Positions 49,571-57,828 of a stretch of 64,000 nucleotides of DNA are shown here, in pieces. Position 1 is the stretch's first letter. Each line of letters begins with the position of its first letter. The notes beneath the pieces are model-generated. The model made no database searches, was not told the origin of the DNA, and saw only the letters and a list, made by a program, of their open reading frames with translations. The DNA is taken from NCBI GenBank assembly GCA_963840665.1, contig CAWIZO010000010.1, forward strand, positions 248,001-312,000. Reading direction: 5' to 3'. Made by a program: the position numbers and the translations under genes. The stretch is from DATFTE01 sp963840665 (GTDB lineage Bacteria; Acidobacteriota; Terriglobia; Terriglobales; Acidobacteriaceae).

Positions 49571-50518
49571 ATGAATATTTATTGGCTGGAGCAAACCGAA
49601 GCATCCGTGCCGTCGGATGAAAATTGGTTGGGCCCTGACGAAATGCTTCTCCTTAGCGGCATGCGCTTCCCCAAGCGCCGCGCCGACTGGCGATTGGGAC
49701 GATGGACTGCAAAGCGGGCGGTTGCGGCCTATCTGAGCCTCACGGGACGCGCTTCTGATCTCGCCGCAATACAAATACTGCCTGCGCCTTCGGGTGCGCC
49801 CCGAGCCTGGTTCAAGAAGCAGAGTGCTCCCGTGGAGATTTCAATTAGCCACAGTTCGGGCCGTGCAATTTGTGCGGTAGCGCCTTCCGGTGCAGCTTTG
49901 GGGTGTGACTTGGAGTTGATTGAGACTCGGAGCGAGTGTTTCGTTGATGACTATTTCACGACCGAAGAACGAGCTACGATCTCGCGGGTATCTCCTGAGC
50001 AACGAACGCAACTTGTTATGTTGCTCTGGAGCGCCAAAGAAAGTGCGCTAAAGCTGTTGGGCGAGGGACTTCGGGTCGACACCCGTTTGGTGGCGGTCAA
50101 CGTCGCTGAAGAATCCCAACCTGTTTGCGAGAATGGCGCTCCGTCTACCGTCGATAACAACGACCTTGCATGCTGCAACAACCAATGGCAACCGCTCCAG
50201 GTTTGTTATGCCGATCGCCAAATATTCGATGGGTGGTGGCAACGCAGTGAATACTTCATACGAACCTTGATCGCGGCGCCGGCGCCGGGTCGGCCGATTT
50301 TGATCTCTCCGTCGGAAATAGGATGTCCCGGCCCACGATGGCAGCCAAAGTGTAAATATTCTCTAGTCGGGCTGGTTCTCAGCGTATCCAACTCCAAGAA
50401 TCATCGCAATCTTCCCCGAAAGTTAAAGTTTTTGCTCCTTCTGCCGATGGCTACGAAGTGTCCATCTCTGCTGGTACCAAGCCCGCCGCCGAACGCACCG
50501 CCTCCGCCCGTTACGTAG
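49571..50518 (+). CDS. 4'-phosphopantetheinyl transferase (Sfp type)
   Basis: The 315-residue protein shows Sfp-type motifs: RLGRWTAKRAV, VEISISHSSGRAICAV, metal-binding GCDLELIE and FTTEERATISRVSP leading to LLWSAKESALKLLGEGLRVD (W-x-x-KES-x-x-K). It would convert apo to holo carrier domains, most likely the ACPs of the synthase upstream. The usual family length is 220-250; the last 60 residues look like out-of-frame reading and overlap the EAL gene by 61 bp. A frameshift near 50280-50350 is possible. Confidence 0.85.
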   Translation: MNIYWLEQTEASVPSDENWLGPDEMLLLSGMRFPKRRADWRLGRWTAKRAVAAYLSLTGRASDLAAIQILPAPSGAPRAWFKKQSAPVEISISHSSGRAICAVAPSGAALGCDLELIETRSECFVDDYFTTEERATISRVSPEQRTQLVMLLWSAKESALKLLGEGLRVDTRLVAVNVAEESQPVCENGAPSTVDNNDLACCNNQWQPLQVCYADRQIFDGWWQRSEYFIRTLIAAPAPGRPILISPSEIGCPGPRWQPKCKYSLVGLVLSVSNSKNHRNLPRKLKFLLLLPMATKCPSLLVPSPPPNAPPPPVT

Positions 50519-51705
50519 CTCGTCAACCCATTCTGACCCGCGAAGAGCAGGTCTTCGGATACGAGCTGCTGTTTCGCGACGGAGTCGAAAACTATTTCAA
50601 CGGCAAAGACGCCGATGCCGCTGCGCGCTCGACCGTCGATCACTCCATGCTGATCGGTTTCGATGTGCTCTGCGCCGGGCGACGCGCTTTCATCAATTGC
50701 ACTCGCGAGATTCTGCTCAAGGACTACATCACTCTACTGCCTTCGGGACAGACCGTGGTCGAAGTCCTCGAGTCGGTCGAACCCGATGACCTGGTCATTG
50801 CCGCCTGCCAGCGTCTCAAGGCTGCGGGATACCAGATCGCGCTCGATGACTTCGTCGCCGACGATCCCAGGGAATCGATGACCGACCTCGCCGACATCAT
50901 CAAGGTTGATATGAAGCTCACCACTCCGGCCCAGCGGGTCGCGATGGTGAAAAAATATGGGCCATGGCGCTCGCGCCTGCTGGCGGAAAAAGTCGAGACC
51001 CGCGAAGAATTCATCGAAGCACGCGACGCTGGCTTTGTCTACTTTCAGGGATACTTCTTCCAGCGGCCCGAAGTTCTCACCACGCACGGCATCCCGGAGA
51101 ACCGTTTCAACTATGTGCGCATGCTGCAGGCCGTGGCCAGGCCTGAACTCGACGAGAAAGAAATCGAAGACGTCATCAAGAGCGAAGCTTCCATCTGTTA
51201 CCGCCTCCTGCGCTATATGAACTCGGCGGTCTTCGCCTTCTCGAGCGAAATCCATTCCATCCGCCACGCGCTCTCGATGTTAGGAGAACGCGAAACCCGC
51301 CGCTGGATCCGTCTGATCGCTACCCTCGGCGCGGGCCAAGGCAAGTCGAGCGAGTTAGTCACCTCCGCACTGGTGCGTGCCCGCTTCTGCGAACTGCTCT
51401 CGCCTCGCCTGCAACATGGAGACTCCGATTTATTCCTGATGGGCCTGCTCTCGCTCATGGACGCCATGCTCGAAATCCCCATGGCCGATGTGCTCGATAA
51501 AGTCCCGCTCGATCACGAGACGAAAGCGGTGTTACTTGGAGGCGCCAGCCGCTTGCGTCCCCTCTATCAACTCATGCTGGCCCAGGAATCGGGCGAATGG
51601 CAAAGCTCAGGAGAACTCTCTCGCCTCCTCCACCTCAGTGAAAGTGAAGTTGCCGACGCCTACTGGCAGGCCATGCAATGGGCCAAAGAAGTCAGCGGAG
51701 GGTAG
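50458..51705 (+). CDS. EAL-HDOD domain protein
   Basis: The 415-residue protein has an EAL-like domain at about 15-225 (YVARQPILTREEQVFGYELL, VEVLESVEPDD, LALDDF-like IALDDFVADDP, GYFFQRPE). The EAL triad is replaced (YELL), so phosphodiesterase activity is doubtful. HDOD at about 225-415 reads YRLLRYMNSAVFAFSSEIHS and LMGLLSLMDAMLEIPM. Proteins of this CdgJ/YuxH architecture are c-di-GMP-related signal proteins. The GTG start has no clear ribosome site and lies within the PPTase frame. Confidence 0.8.
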   Translation: MSISAGTKPAAERTASARYVARQPILTREEQVFGYELLFRDGVENYFNGKDADAAARSTVDHSMLIGFDVLCAGRRAFINCTREILLKDYITLLPSGQTVVEVLESVEPDDLVIAACQRLKAAGYQIALDDFVADDPRESMTDLADIIKVDMKLTTPAQRVAMVKKYGPWRSRLLAEKVETREEFIEARDAGFVYFQGYFFQRPEVLTTHGIPENRFNYVRMLQAVARPELDEKEIEDVIKSEASICYRLLRYMNSAVFAFSSEIHSIRHALSMLGERETRRWIRLIATLGAGQGKSSELVTSALVRARFCELLSPRLQHGDSDLFLMGLLSLMDAMLEIPMADVLDKVPLDHETKAVLLGGASRLRPLYQLMLAQESGEWQSSGELSRLLHLSESEVADAYWQAMQWAKEVSGG

Positions 51706-51785
51706 AGAACAGGATGTGGCGTGGCGCTCGCCCTCCGCGTCCCAACACTGGCAAGAAACTGGGAGTTCAGGAGGAATAGGTCTTT

Positions 51786-51820
51786 CAATCGACAATCGAA
51801 AATCGACAATCGAAAATGGT
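51786..51820. repeat. heptad tandem repeat (CAATCGA)
   Basis: CAATCGA-CAATCGA-AAATCGA-CAATCGA-AAATGG, five units with a 7-bp period, between the EAL-HDOD gene and the next convergent gene. A related unit (GATTGCC/GATTTTC) lies at 59369-59400. Confidence 0.7.
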
Positions 51821-51821
51821 T

Positions 51822-53523
51822 TCAGAACATCACTCCCGCGTGACGTCCGCCCTTGTGCCACTCGATCATCGAAGCCCGAAACGGTTCTGCGCCTGCCAGG
51901 GTCGCGCCGTAATTCACCCGCTCAAATGTCTGTATCTCTGCATCTGGCACTTGCGCCACAATCTCTTCCGCGGACTCCGGAGAAATCTTGGCCGCAAACT
52001 GCACGCAGCGCCGCCACAAAGCCGTCGAAGGCCACACGCCCTTAAACACCAGGTTCGGATCCGAAGAGTCCACATCGCGCGCGTAGAGCTTGTCCGCCAA
52101 TTTCATCAGATCCTTGATGCTGCTTCTTGCTTCTTCCATGTCACCGACTTCGATATAAAAGTTCGGTACCACCGGTAGGACCCGCGCCTGGACTGCGATA
52201 TCTTCATCGGTCGCCAGCTTGCGCAGATCGTTCATCGCCTTCTTGGCGATTTCCGGATTCTTCTTGACCCCATCTCTCGCGACCCATTGCAGCGCCTGGA
52301 CACGCGGTGCGAAGGAATCTCCTCCATAGGGAGTCTTTAGCGGCACCTCCAGCGCGTCCTGATAAGCCTGCTCGGGATCTTTTTCCGCTTCGCGCGCAAT
52401 CTTTTCAAACTGCCCTTCGATCCGGGCCATCTCCTGATCCTCCGCCTGCTCGGTTGCCGCCCCCGCCGGATCTTTGCTCACTATCATGTCCACATCCGCG
52501 GTGCCATATTCATCTTTGGGCAGCGGCGTGTCGCCATACGACTTGGGATCCATTGACTGCGGGCCGCGCGGAAACTGGTCGAGCGCGTGACTGACTTCGG
52601 CATTGTCACGCAACAAGCTTTCGGCTTTCGCTTTATCCAGATCTTCCAACACCGGGAGTAGTTGGAAGAGACGTAACTGGTAACGCGAATCGAAATACAC
52701 GCTGCCGCTTGGCGCATTCACGCCGACGCGAGCCTTCTCTTCTTCATCCTGATCCTTGGCCCGCGCCAGAATCTGATAGACGGCATCGAGCACCGTTCCC
52801 GGGGGCAGATCGTGCGAGAAACGCATGACCATGGTCGCGAGATCGCTGCTCTGCGGAACCGCATCGTGCTCCTGCCGGAAACGTGACACTGCTTGGTCGA
52901 ACAGCGCAAGGCGATCCTCGGGATGAGAATCGTGCACCATTAATTCTTCCGCCGCCCAGTAAGGATAATCCGATCCATCTCCCACTTGATCGAGCAGCGC
53001 TCGCGCTTTGGCAAATTGATTCTTTTCCGCATACTTAATCACCAGCCGCGCGGTCAGCAACTCCCTCTCTCCCCTCGAGCCGCGGCAACATTTGCTCGAC
53101 ATCGTCGTAACGCCCGGTCGGCTCATCCCGCTTCATCAGTTCTTCCAGGAGATGACTTTGCAAATACGACTTCATGCGGCAGACGTCCCACTCACACCCT
53201 TCCGGCGGACTGTCCTCCACCGACTCACTGACTTTGATGGCCTCGATCAGGGTGGCCTTGCTTTTCTGTGGAAGTAACTGCGTGTATCCATGCGAGACCT
53301 GCCACAAAACGAAGGCCCGCATCTCCGGTTGCAAACCCGTGGCTTCTCCCTCACTGGCTTTCAGCAACCGCAGCCCGCGTTGTTGCTCCGGAGTGAGCTT
53401 AGGTTTCGCAGGGACAGACTTAACAGGGGCAACACTCTTAGCCATAGGCTTCGATTGAGCGAAGCATGAAAGGGAGCACAGCAAGGGAACAAGCACACAA
53501 CGCACGGGAGTAGACCAAGCCAT
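51822..53523 (-). pseudogene. secreted helical-repeat protein, reading frame broken near 53070
   Basis: Two minus-strand frames make one protein. The N-terminal part (ATG 53523) has a signal peptide (MAWSTPVRCVLVPLLCSLSC) and runs to MLPRLEGREG. The other frame continues RELLTARLVIKYAEKNQFAK, KARALLDQVGDG and about 400 more residues of TPR-like helices to 51822. A single +1 (or -2) shift in GAGGGGAGAGAGGGAG around 53065-53080 joins them smoothly. There is no slippery heptamer, so I take it as an indel in the genome or assembly. The function is unknown; it is probably periplasmic or surface. Confidence 0.7.
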
Positions 53524-54175
53524 AGAGACGCTCCCCCGGGGAAGTGTGAATTATAGAACTCTTTGCGACCGCACGCGGGGTGCGAACTGGCAAGTCATCT
53601 TGCGGGAAATACTTGACAGGGAAGTTGAAGAGAGCCCGGCCCCTCCGGGCAGAGCGTGAGAATCCGGGAGTGGGTAGCGGGGCGACGTTGACTCATCAAT
53701 GAGTCATTTATACTCATCACATGAGTAAGCGTCTCGACATCATGCGGCAATCTCGAAAAAAAGCTCGAAGCGGTCCGCCGAGCAGCACAATACGAATTTC
53801 CCTCAAGCGATCTCGACTCCGGATTCGACCGTTTCCCCGGCATTGCCCGTCTGTCCTAAGTCTGACTGCCGGCTCCCCGGTTACTTCTGTGCAAAAATAC
53901 AGTGAGTTAGCACTTGCGTACCGTCTGTAACCAGCGGTAGCATGAGGATGTTCCCAGTGGCCGCGCTCCCTAGCGGGCCCTCCGCGCCAACGGTCTCCAG
54001 GCGCCTAACGGACAAAAAGTTCATTCACGAGCTGGTTCCAGCCGCAACGGGTTTGTCCCGCACCCAAAGGTGCGCGAGGCAGGTGACTACCCGGAGCGCG
54101 GCGGCAAGAGAGTAGGCAACGCACGCGTCCTTTCCGGACGCACAGAACGCAGGACTACATTAAACGAGACAAATT
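53524..54175. other. 652-bp intergenic region with inverted repeats and hairpins
   Basis: No gene is firmly supported. Around 53685-53725 TGACTCAT/ATGAGTCA/ACTCAT/ATGAGT repeats form overlapping dyads just before ATG 53721, whose frame reads MSKRLDIMRQSRKK before an A7 run. One base fewer at A7 would continue as LEAVRRAAQYEFPSSDLDSG to a stop, so a small broken or unreported gene is possible. The second half (54031-54141) holds four perfect hairpins. Confidence 0.5.
54031..54141 (+). ncRNA. candidate structured RNA or 5' leader
   Basis: Four perfect hairpins occur within 111 bases directly upstream of the RGG-tailed gene: GCTG-GTTC-CAGC (54031-54042), CGGG-TTTGT-CCCG (54048-54060), GCACC-CAAA-GGTGC (54060-54073) and GCGTCC-TTTCC-GGACGC (54125-54141). 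The last one ends 34 bp before ATG 54176. It matches no riboswitch, RNase P, SRP or tmRNA consensus that I know. It could be a leader or sRNA. Confidence 0.35.
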
Positions 54176-54823
54176 ATGAATGTTGGACCCGGTAACCCCT
54201 CCGGCGGTGGTGGAGGGAGAAACAGACGGCGGCGTGGACGCCGTCCTCCTAATCGCGGTGGACAACCTGGCCGCGATCGCCAGCAACACAGCGGCATCTT
54301 TACCGCTCCCATGGATCACAGCTATCGCGCCGCACAGAATGGCGGAAACGCAGCTCGTCCCGGGCGTGGACGTCCCGGCTTCGCGCCGTCGTATTCGCCG
54401 GCCGATCCTGAGCCGCTGCCGCAACGCGACGACGCGACTTCGCGCATCTTTGCCTTCGTCGACGATTTGTTCTTCGCCGCCAAGATTCAAGAGACCGCGC
54501 GCAAGCTTAACGTCAAAGTCGAATTCGTCAAGACGGAGAAAGATCTGCTCGAGCACATGAAGCAGAATGGCGAAGAGAAACCTTCGCTCATCATCTTCGA
54601 CATGAACAATGTCAACGCCAAGCCGTTGACCCTGATTCCGAAACTCAAGACGAAACTAAAGAAAACCTCGATCATCGGATTCTTGTCACACGTGCAGGGT
54701 GATCTGAAACAGAAAGCCCACGAAGTCGGATGCGACATGGTGCTACCGCGTTCGGCCTTCTCGCAGAACCTGCCGCAGTTGCTGCGCCGCCACGGCGCGC
54801 CCGAAGATGAGACGGTGAACTAG
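54176..54823 (+). CDS. RGG-tailed receiver-like protein
   Basis: The 215-residue protein has a disordered N-terminal 90 residues rich in Gly/Arg/Pro/Asn (GGGGGRNRRRRGRRPPNRGG). A receiver-like alpha/beta domain follows at about 93-205 (RIFAFVDDLFFAAKIQETAR, KPSLIIFDMNNVNAKPL, KKTSIIGFLSHVQGDLKQKA, GCDMVLPRSAF). The Asp in IIFDMN could be the phospho-acceptor site, but the acidic pair after the first strand is VDD. RGG tails often bind RNA; with the hairpin-rich leader, autoregulation is possible (inference). Confidence 0.7.
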   Translation: MNVGPGNPSGGGGGRNRRRRGRRPPNRGGQPGRDRQQHSGIFTAPMDHSYRAAQNGGNAARPGRGRPGFAPSYSPADPEPLPQRDDATSRIFAFVDDLFFAAKIQETARKLNVKVEFVKTEKDLLEHMKQNGEEKPSLIIFDMNNVNAKPLTLIPKLKTKLKKTSIIGFLSHVQGDLKQKAHEVGCDMVLPRSAFSQNLPQLLRRHGAPEDETVN

Positions 54824-55101
54824 AGCGGCCCCTGACATGCGTTTTGTTCCATTACGGGAACCACGTGCCCATGGGTCGCGGTTTTCATAGCACAAAGCTA
54901 TACATGGATGCCAGGTACTCTACGCGCCCGCTGGACGCAGCGGTGTTCCAAGGATGATGTCGGGGCTCACCTCACCCCCAATTGCCGACTGGCAACCTAT
55001 TAATGGCGTCGCAAAGGGCATTCCCGGCACTACCCAGATCGGATTCTCACTCTCTAGTGCGACGATATCTCTAAGTTATTGAAGAATCACGGTAGACGAG
55101 G

Positions 55102-55443
55102 CTAGCCCGGCGGCCAGCTCAAATGACGCCCCCCGATGAGGTGGACGTGCAGATGGAAAACCGACTGTCCCGAATTGGGACCGACGTTGAGCACGGTGCG
55201 ATATCCGTCTTCAATGCCACGCTCGCGCGCAATCTTCGCGGCGGTGAGATGACAGCGGCCGACGAGTTCGGCTTCTTCCGCTGTGGCTTCTTTCAATCCG
55301 CGAACGTGTTTCTTGGGAATTACTAGCACATGCGTCGGCCCTTGTGGATTGATGTCTTCAAAGGCGAAGGTGTGATCGTCTTCGTAAACCTTCTTAGCAG
55401 GAATCTCGCCGCGCATAATGCGGCAGAACAGGCAGTCGGTCAT
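55102..55443 (-). CDS. HIT family (histidine triad) nucleotide-binding protein
   Basis: The 113-residue protein has FCRIMRGEIPAKKVYEDDHT, PQGPTHVLVIPKKHV and the triad HLHVHLIGGR (H-x-H-x-H). It is HINT/PKCI type, a purine nucleoside phosphoramidase. ATG 55443 is used; the frame is open to 55494. A long inverted repeat lies just upstream of the start. Confidence 0.92.
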   Translation of the reverse strand: MTDCLFCRIMRGEIPAKKVYEDDHTFAFEDINPQGPTHVLVIPKKHVRGLKEATAEEAELVGRCHLTAAKIARERGIEDGYRTVLNVGPNSGQSVFHLHVHLIGGRHLSWPPG

Positions 55444-55498
55444 GGGGGCAATCTTAAACTCACTCGGGATTTCAGGGGAAGGGCAGACGTTCAATGAA

Positions 55499-55569
55499 AA
55501 CCGCAGAGGACGCTGAGGACAAGGAGATTGTTTTTCAAATCCCCTGCGTCCTCGGCGTCCTCTGTGGTT
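55499..55569. repeat. long inverted repeat, 22-bp arms
   Basis: Arms 55499-55520 and 55548-55569 are inverted copies with two mismatches (AACCGCAGAGGACGCTGAGG versus AACCACAGAGGACGCCGAGG), enclosing 27 bp. The arm composition (CAGAGGAC) is similar to the CACAGAG repeats at 61272-61482. Upstream of the HIT gene and after the Sel1 gene, it may terminate transcription or be a mobile remnant. Confidence 0.7.
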
Positions 55570-55587
55570 TGTTCCGTAAGAAGTGAT

Positions 55588-56397
55588 CTAGTGGCAGAAT
55601 CTTTGAATTTCTGGGGTCGGCGGGGTTGGGACCGTGTCGAACTCACCCTGCCAGCCCGTGCATCCTTTGGCGGAAACCACGCGGCTCGCGATCTGCTCGA
55701 GATCCCGCGCTTTGCGTTTGCCTTCCGTCACTTGATTGGTGCCCAAAGCTGCCTCGAGCGCTGCGGCATCGCTGCCTGCCGCCTTGTTTCCTGCGTCATA
55801 GCTAACCAGCAGCCACACATAAGCTTGCATCTTGTCGGCGTCGACGCCTTTTCCGTCTTTCAACAGGTTTCCTATCTGCTGTTGCGCGAGAGGAATGCCT
55901 TGCATCGCCGCTTTGCGGAACATGGCTGCAGCGTTGATGTAGTCGTTGCGCTCAAGTTTTACCAGCCCGAGCAGGTATTGGCCGTAGGGATCTCCTTGAT
56001 TCGCAGCCTTCTTCAGATACGTCTCTGCGGCGTCAAGATCGCGCGGGATCGCGCCCGAGTAGTAGAGACGTCCCAAAAGCCAATCGCCCAAGCGGTCGTC
56101 CTGCTTGGCGGCTTTCTTATACCACTCGGCAGCCGCGGACGGGTCGGCCGTAACCTTCAAGCCGGTCTCGTAAAAGTATCCCATCACCGTTTGTGCCGGA
56201 GCGAATCCCAGGTCGGCGGAGCGATGGAAATAGTCGATCGCATTCACATCGCTGGTGGTTACGCCGATTCCCATCAGATTGTCCATGCCCTGATCGAAGA
56301 GGCGAGGAGCGTTCATCCCCAACGTGGTTTGTGCGGACACCGATGTGGACAACAAGGCGAGAAACAATACGAACAAAGCGGTAAGCCGGCGATTCAT
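55588..56397 (-). CDS. secreted Sel1-repeat protein
   Basis: The 269-residue protein has a signal peptide (MNRRLTALFVLFLALLSTSV-SAQ). Five or so Sel1-like repeats of about 36 residues follow: AIDYFHRSADLGFAPAQTVM, AAEWYKKAAKQDDRLGDWLL, AETYLKKAANQGDPYGQYLL, AAMFRKAAMQGIPLAQQQIG. The C-terminal part has a two-Cys segment (KGCTGW, RFCH). It is probably a periplasmic scaffold; partners are unknown. The start at 56397 is preferred over 56412. Confidence 0.85.
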   Translation of the reverse strand: MNRRLTALFVLFLALLSTSVSAQTTLGMNAPRLFDQGMDNLMGIGVTTSDVNAIDYFHRSADLGFAPAQTVMGYFYETGLKVTADPSAAAEWYKKAAKQDDRLGDWLLGRLYYSGAIPRDLDAAETYLKKAANQGDPYGQYLLGLVKLERNDYINAAAMFRKAAMQGIPLAQQQIGNLLKDGKGVDADKMQAYVWLLVSYDAGNKAAGSDAAALEAALGTNQVTEGKRKARDLEQIASRVVSAKGCTGWQGEFDTVPTPPTPEIQRFCH

Positions 56398-56492
56398 GCC
56401 AAGCACCCCCATGCAGGTATCGTCAGGCTAGCGCGGGAATTCGTCAAAACACGTAAGTCGGGGGCCGAGGGGGAGTGAACTTTGGTAACGCG

Positions 56493-56523
56493 GTCGTTTG
56501 TCGTTCGTCGTTGGTCGTTGGTC
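56493..56523. repeat. heptad tandem repeat (GTCGTTG)
   Basis: GTCGTTT-GTCGTTC-GTCGTTG-GTCGTTG-GTC. A reverse-complement copy (CGACCAA units) lies at 56644-56671, so the two face each other across about 120 bp and could pair. Confidence 0.75.
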
Positions 56524-56643
56524 AAAACCTCCGGAGGCTGAGGGCGCCGCTATCCTCAGCGCCGCAAAGGCGAATTGAATTTTGCGAAGTTGGCATCGCT
56601 ACGGCGATGCCCTGATACGAATCCGCAAGCGTAGATAGGTTTT

Positions 56644-56671
56644 CGACCAACGACCAACGACGAACGACCGC
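56644..56671. repeat. heptad tandem repeat (CGACCAA)
   Basis: CGACCAA-CGACCAA-CGACGAA-CGACCGC, reverse complement of the unit at 56493-56523; it runs up to the stop codon of the RlpA gene. Confidence 0.75.
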
Positions 56672-56672
56672 T

Positions 56673-57450
56673 TCAATCCAGCCTGACCAAAAATATCGCC
56701 CCTTCGCTGGTTGAAGTCTCTTTGGCCACGTCCTGGGCGCGCTCGCGGTCGTCATTCTGCACGCGGATGCGTACCCACCAGTCTCCAACGGGACTGCAGA
56801 AGCTGGTGACCTTCGCGGTGTGATAGCGGCGGGTGAGGTGGTCGGCGAGATCGGTGGCGGCTTTCTTGTCGAGCGCGCCAACTTGCACGGCCCATCGTCC
56901 GCCTTCGTTGAGAGACGAAGGAGTTTGTAGCACTTCAAGTTTCACCGTAGCTGTGCCGGGTTGATAGACATCGACTTGCTTGGCGGCGGCGAGCGAGAGA
57001 TCGACGATGCGTCCTTCCACAAAGGGCCCGCGATCGGTGATGCGCACGACAGCGGAGTGTCCCGTCTTGATGTTTGTCACGCGTACGATCGAACCCAGCG
57101 GCAACGTCAGGTGCGCCGCGGTCAATGCGTGCATGTTGTAGACCTCGCCATTCGATCCGCGGCGGTTGTGGTAAGGCGCGCCGTACCAGCTGGCGGTTCC
57201 CGTTTGAGTTAGAAGAGGCTTGGCGTCGGCCGGAATCTTGATGGCTTCTTTGTCTTCACTTTCGGCGGGTGCGGTCTCTTCGGGAGTCGGGGTTGTGGGA
57301 AGCGCAACCGCGGGTGGAGCGGGAACGCTCGATTGCACGGGCTTGTGTCCGCAGGCAGTCAACAGGAAAGCGAGGGTCGCGAGAAGGGCTAGCTTTGCTT
57401 GTGCTGGTCCATGTAATCGGCGAGGCGCGTGAGTTTCTCGGAGGCGATGC
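56673..57450 (-). CDS. rlpA: RlpA-like lipoprotein with SPOR domain (start uncertain)
   Basis: A lipoprotein signal (KLALLATLAFLLTAC) is followed by a Pro-rich linker and the double-psi beta barrel (GTASWYGAPYHNRRGSNGEV, VRVTNIKTGHSAVVRITDRG, PFVEGRIVDLSLAAAKQV). A SPOR-like domain (RWAVQVGALDKKAATDLADH) completes it. RlpA is a septal lytic transglycosylase or peptidoglycan-binding outer-membrane lipoprotein. The frame is open to ATG 57671, but the upstream part overlaps a convincing 62-residue gene in another frame, and no ATG/GTG/TTG lies at the lipoprotein signal. 57450 is an approximate boundary, not a start codon. A one-base shift at 57390-57410 from the neighbour's ATG would give MDQHKQ-KLALLATL. 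Confidence 0.75.
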
Positions 57451-57577
57451 GCAGCGCTTTTGTGGAGTGCTGGCGCGCAGCCGGGACTACTTCTTCGTTC
57501 AGATACTTGATGAGTTCCGCCGTTTCCTTTTCCAGGCGCTCGGCGGCCTCCTCGACCTTGCGGTTGAAGTCGTTCAT
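57389..57577 (-). CDS. small coiled-coil hypothetical protein
   Basis: The 62-residue protein MNDFNRKVEEAAERLEKETA continues to LTRLADYMDQHKQS. It is amphipathic helical with heptad-like Leu/Ile spacing, no signal. The composition is convincingly coding. It lies upstream of, and overlaps, the RlpA lipoprotein frame. No family is recognised. Confidence 0.7.
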   Translation of the reverse strand: MNDFNRKVEEAAERLEKETAELIKYLNEEVVPAARQHSTKALRIASEKLTRLADYMDQHKQS

Positions 57578-57681
57578 AAACGGTCATCCCATCTTGCGGC
57601 TCGAAAGAAAGCAATCGTCGCTCGCGGAAACCAGGTTGAGTCATTATTTCGTCTTGGGTGCTGGGGGTCAACTCTTAGGTA

Positions 57682-57695
57682 GTCGTTGGTCGTTG
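57682..57695. repeat. heptad tandem repeat (GTCGTTG), short
   Basis: Two GTCGTTG units (57682-57695); the reverse complement of the array at 57763-57812, 70 bp away. Confidence 0.6.
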
Positions 57696-57762
57696 GCCAA
57701 AACCACTTGCCCTGACATTACGGTCGCTGTTCCCACCAGAAATGCGGCTGGTTTTGCCTTTG

Positions 57763-57812
57763 CCAACGACCAACGACCACAGACCAACGACCATTTCCAA
57801 CGACCAACGACG
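57763..57812. repeat. heptad tandem repeat (CCAACGA), longest array
   Basis: CCAACGA-CCAACGA-CCACAGA-CCAACGA-CCATTTC-CAACGAC-CAACGAC, seven units with a 7-bp period, ending 17 bp before the lipoprotein start at 57829. Confidence 0.8.
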
Positions 57813-57828
57813 GGTTTAAAATCACGGC

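Noticed and set aside
56493..57812. Heptad arrays as a CRISPR array
   Set aside because: Units are 7 bp, contiguous and without spacers.
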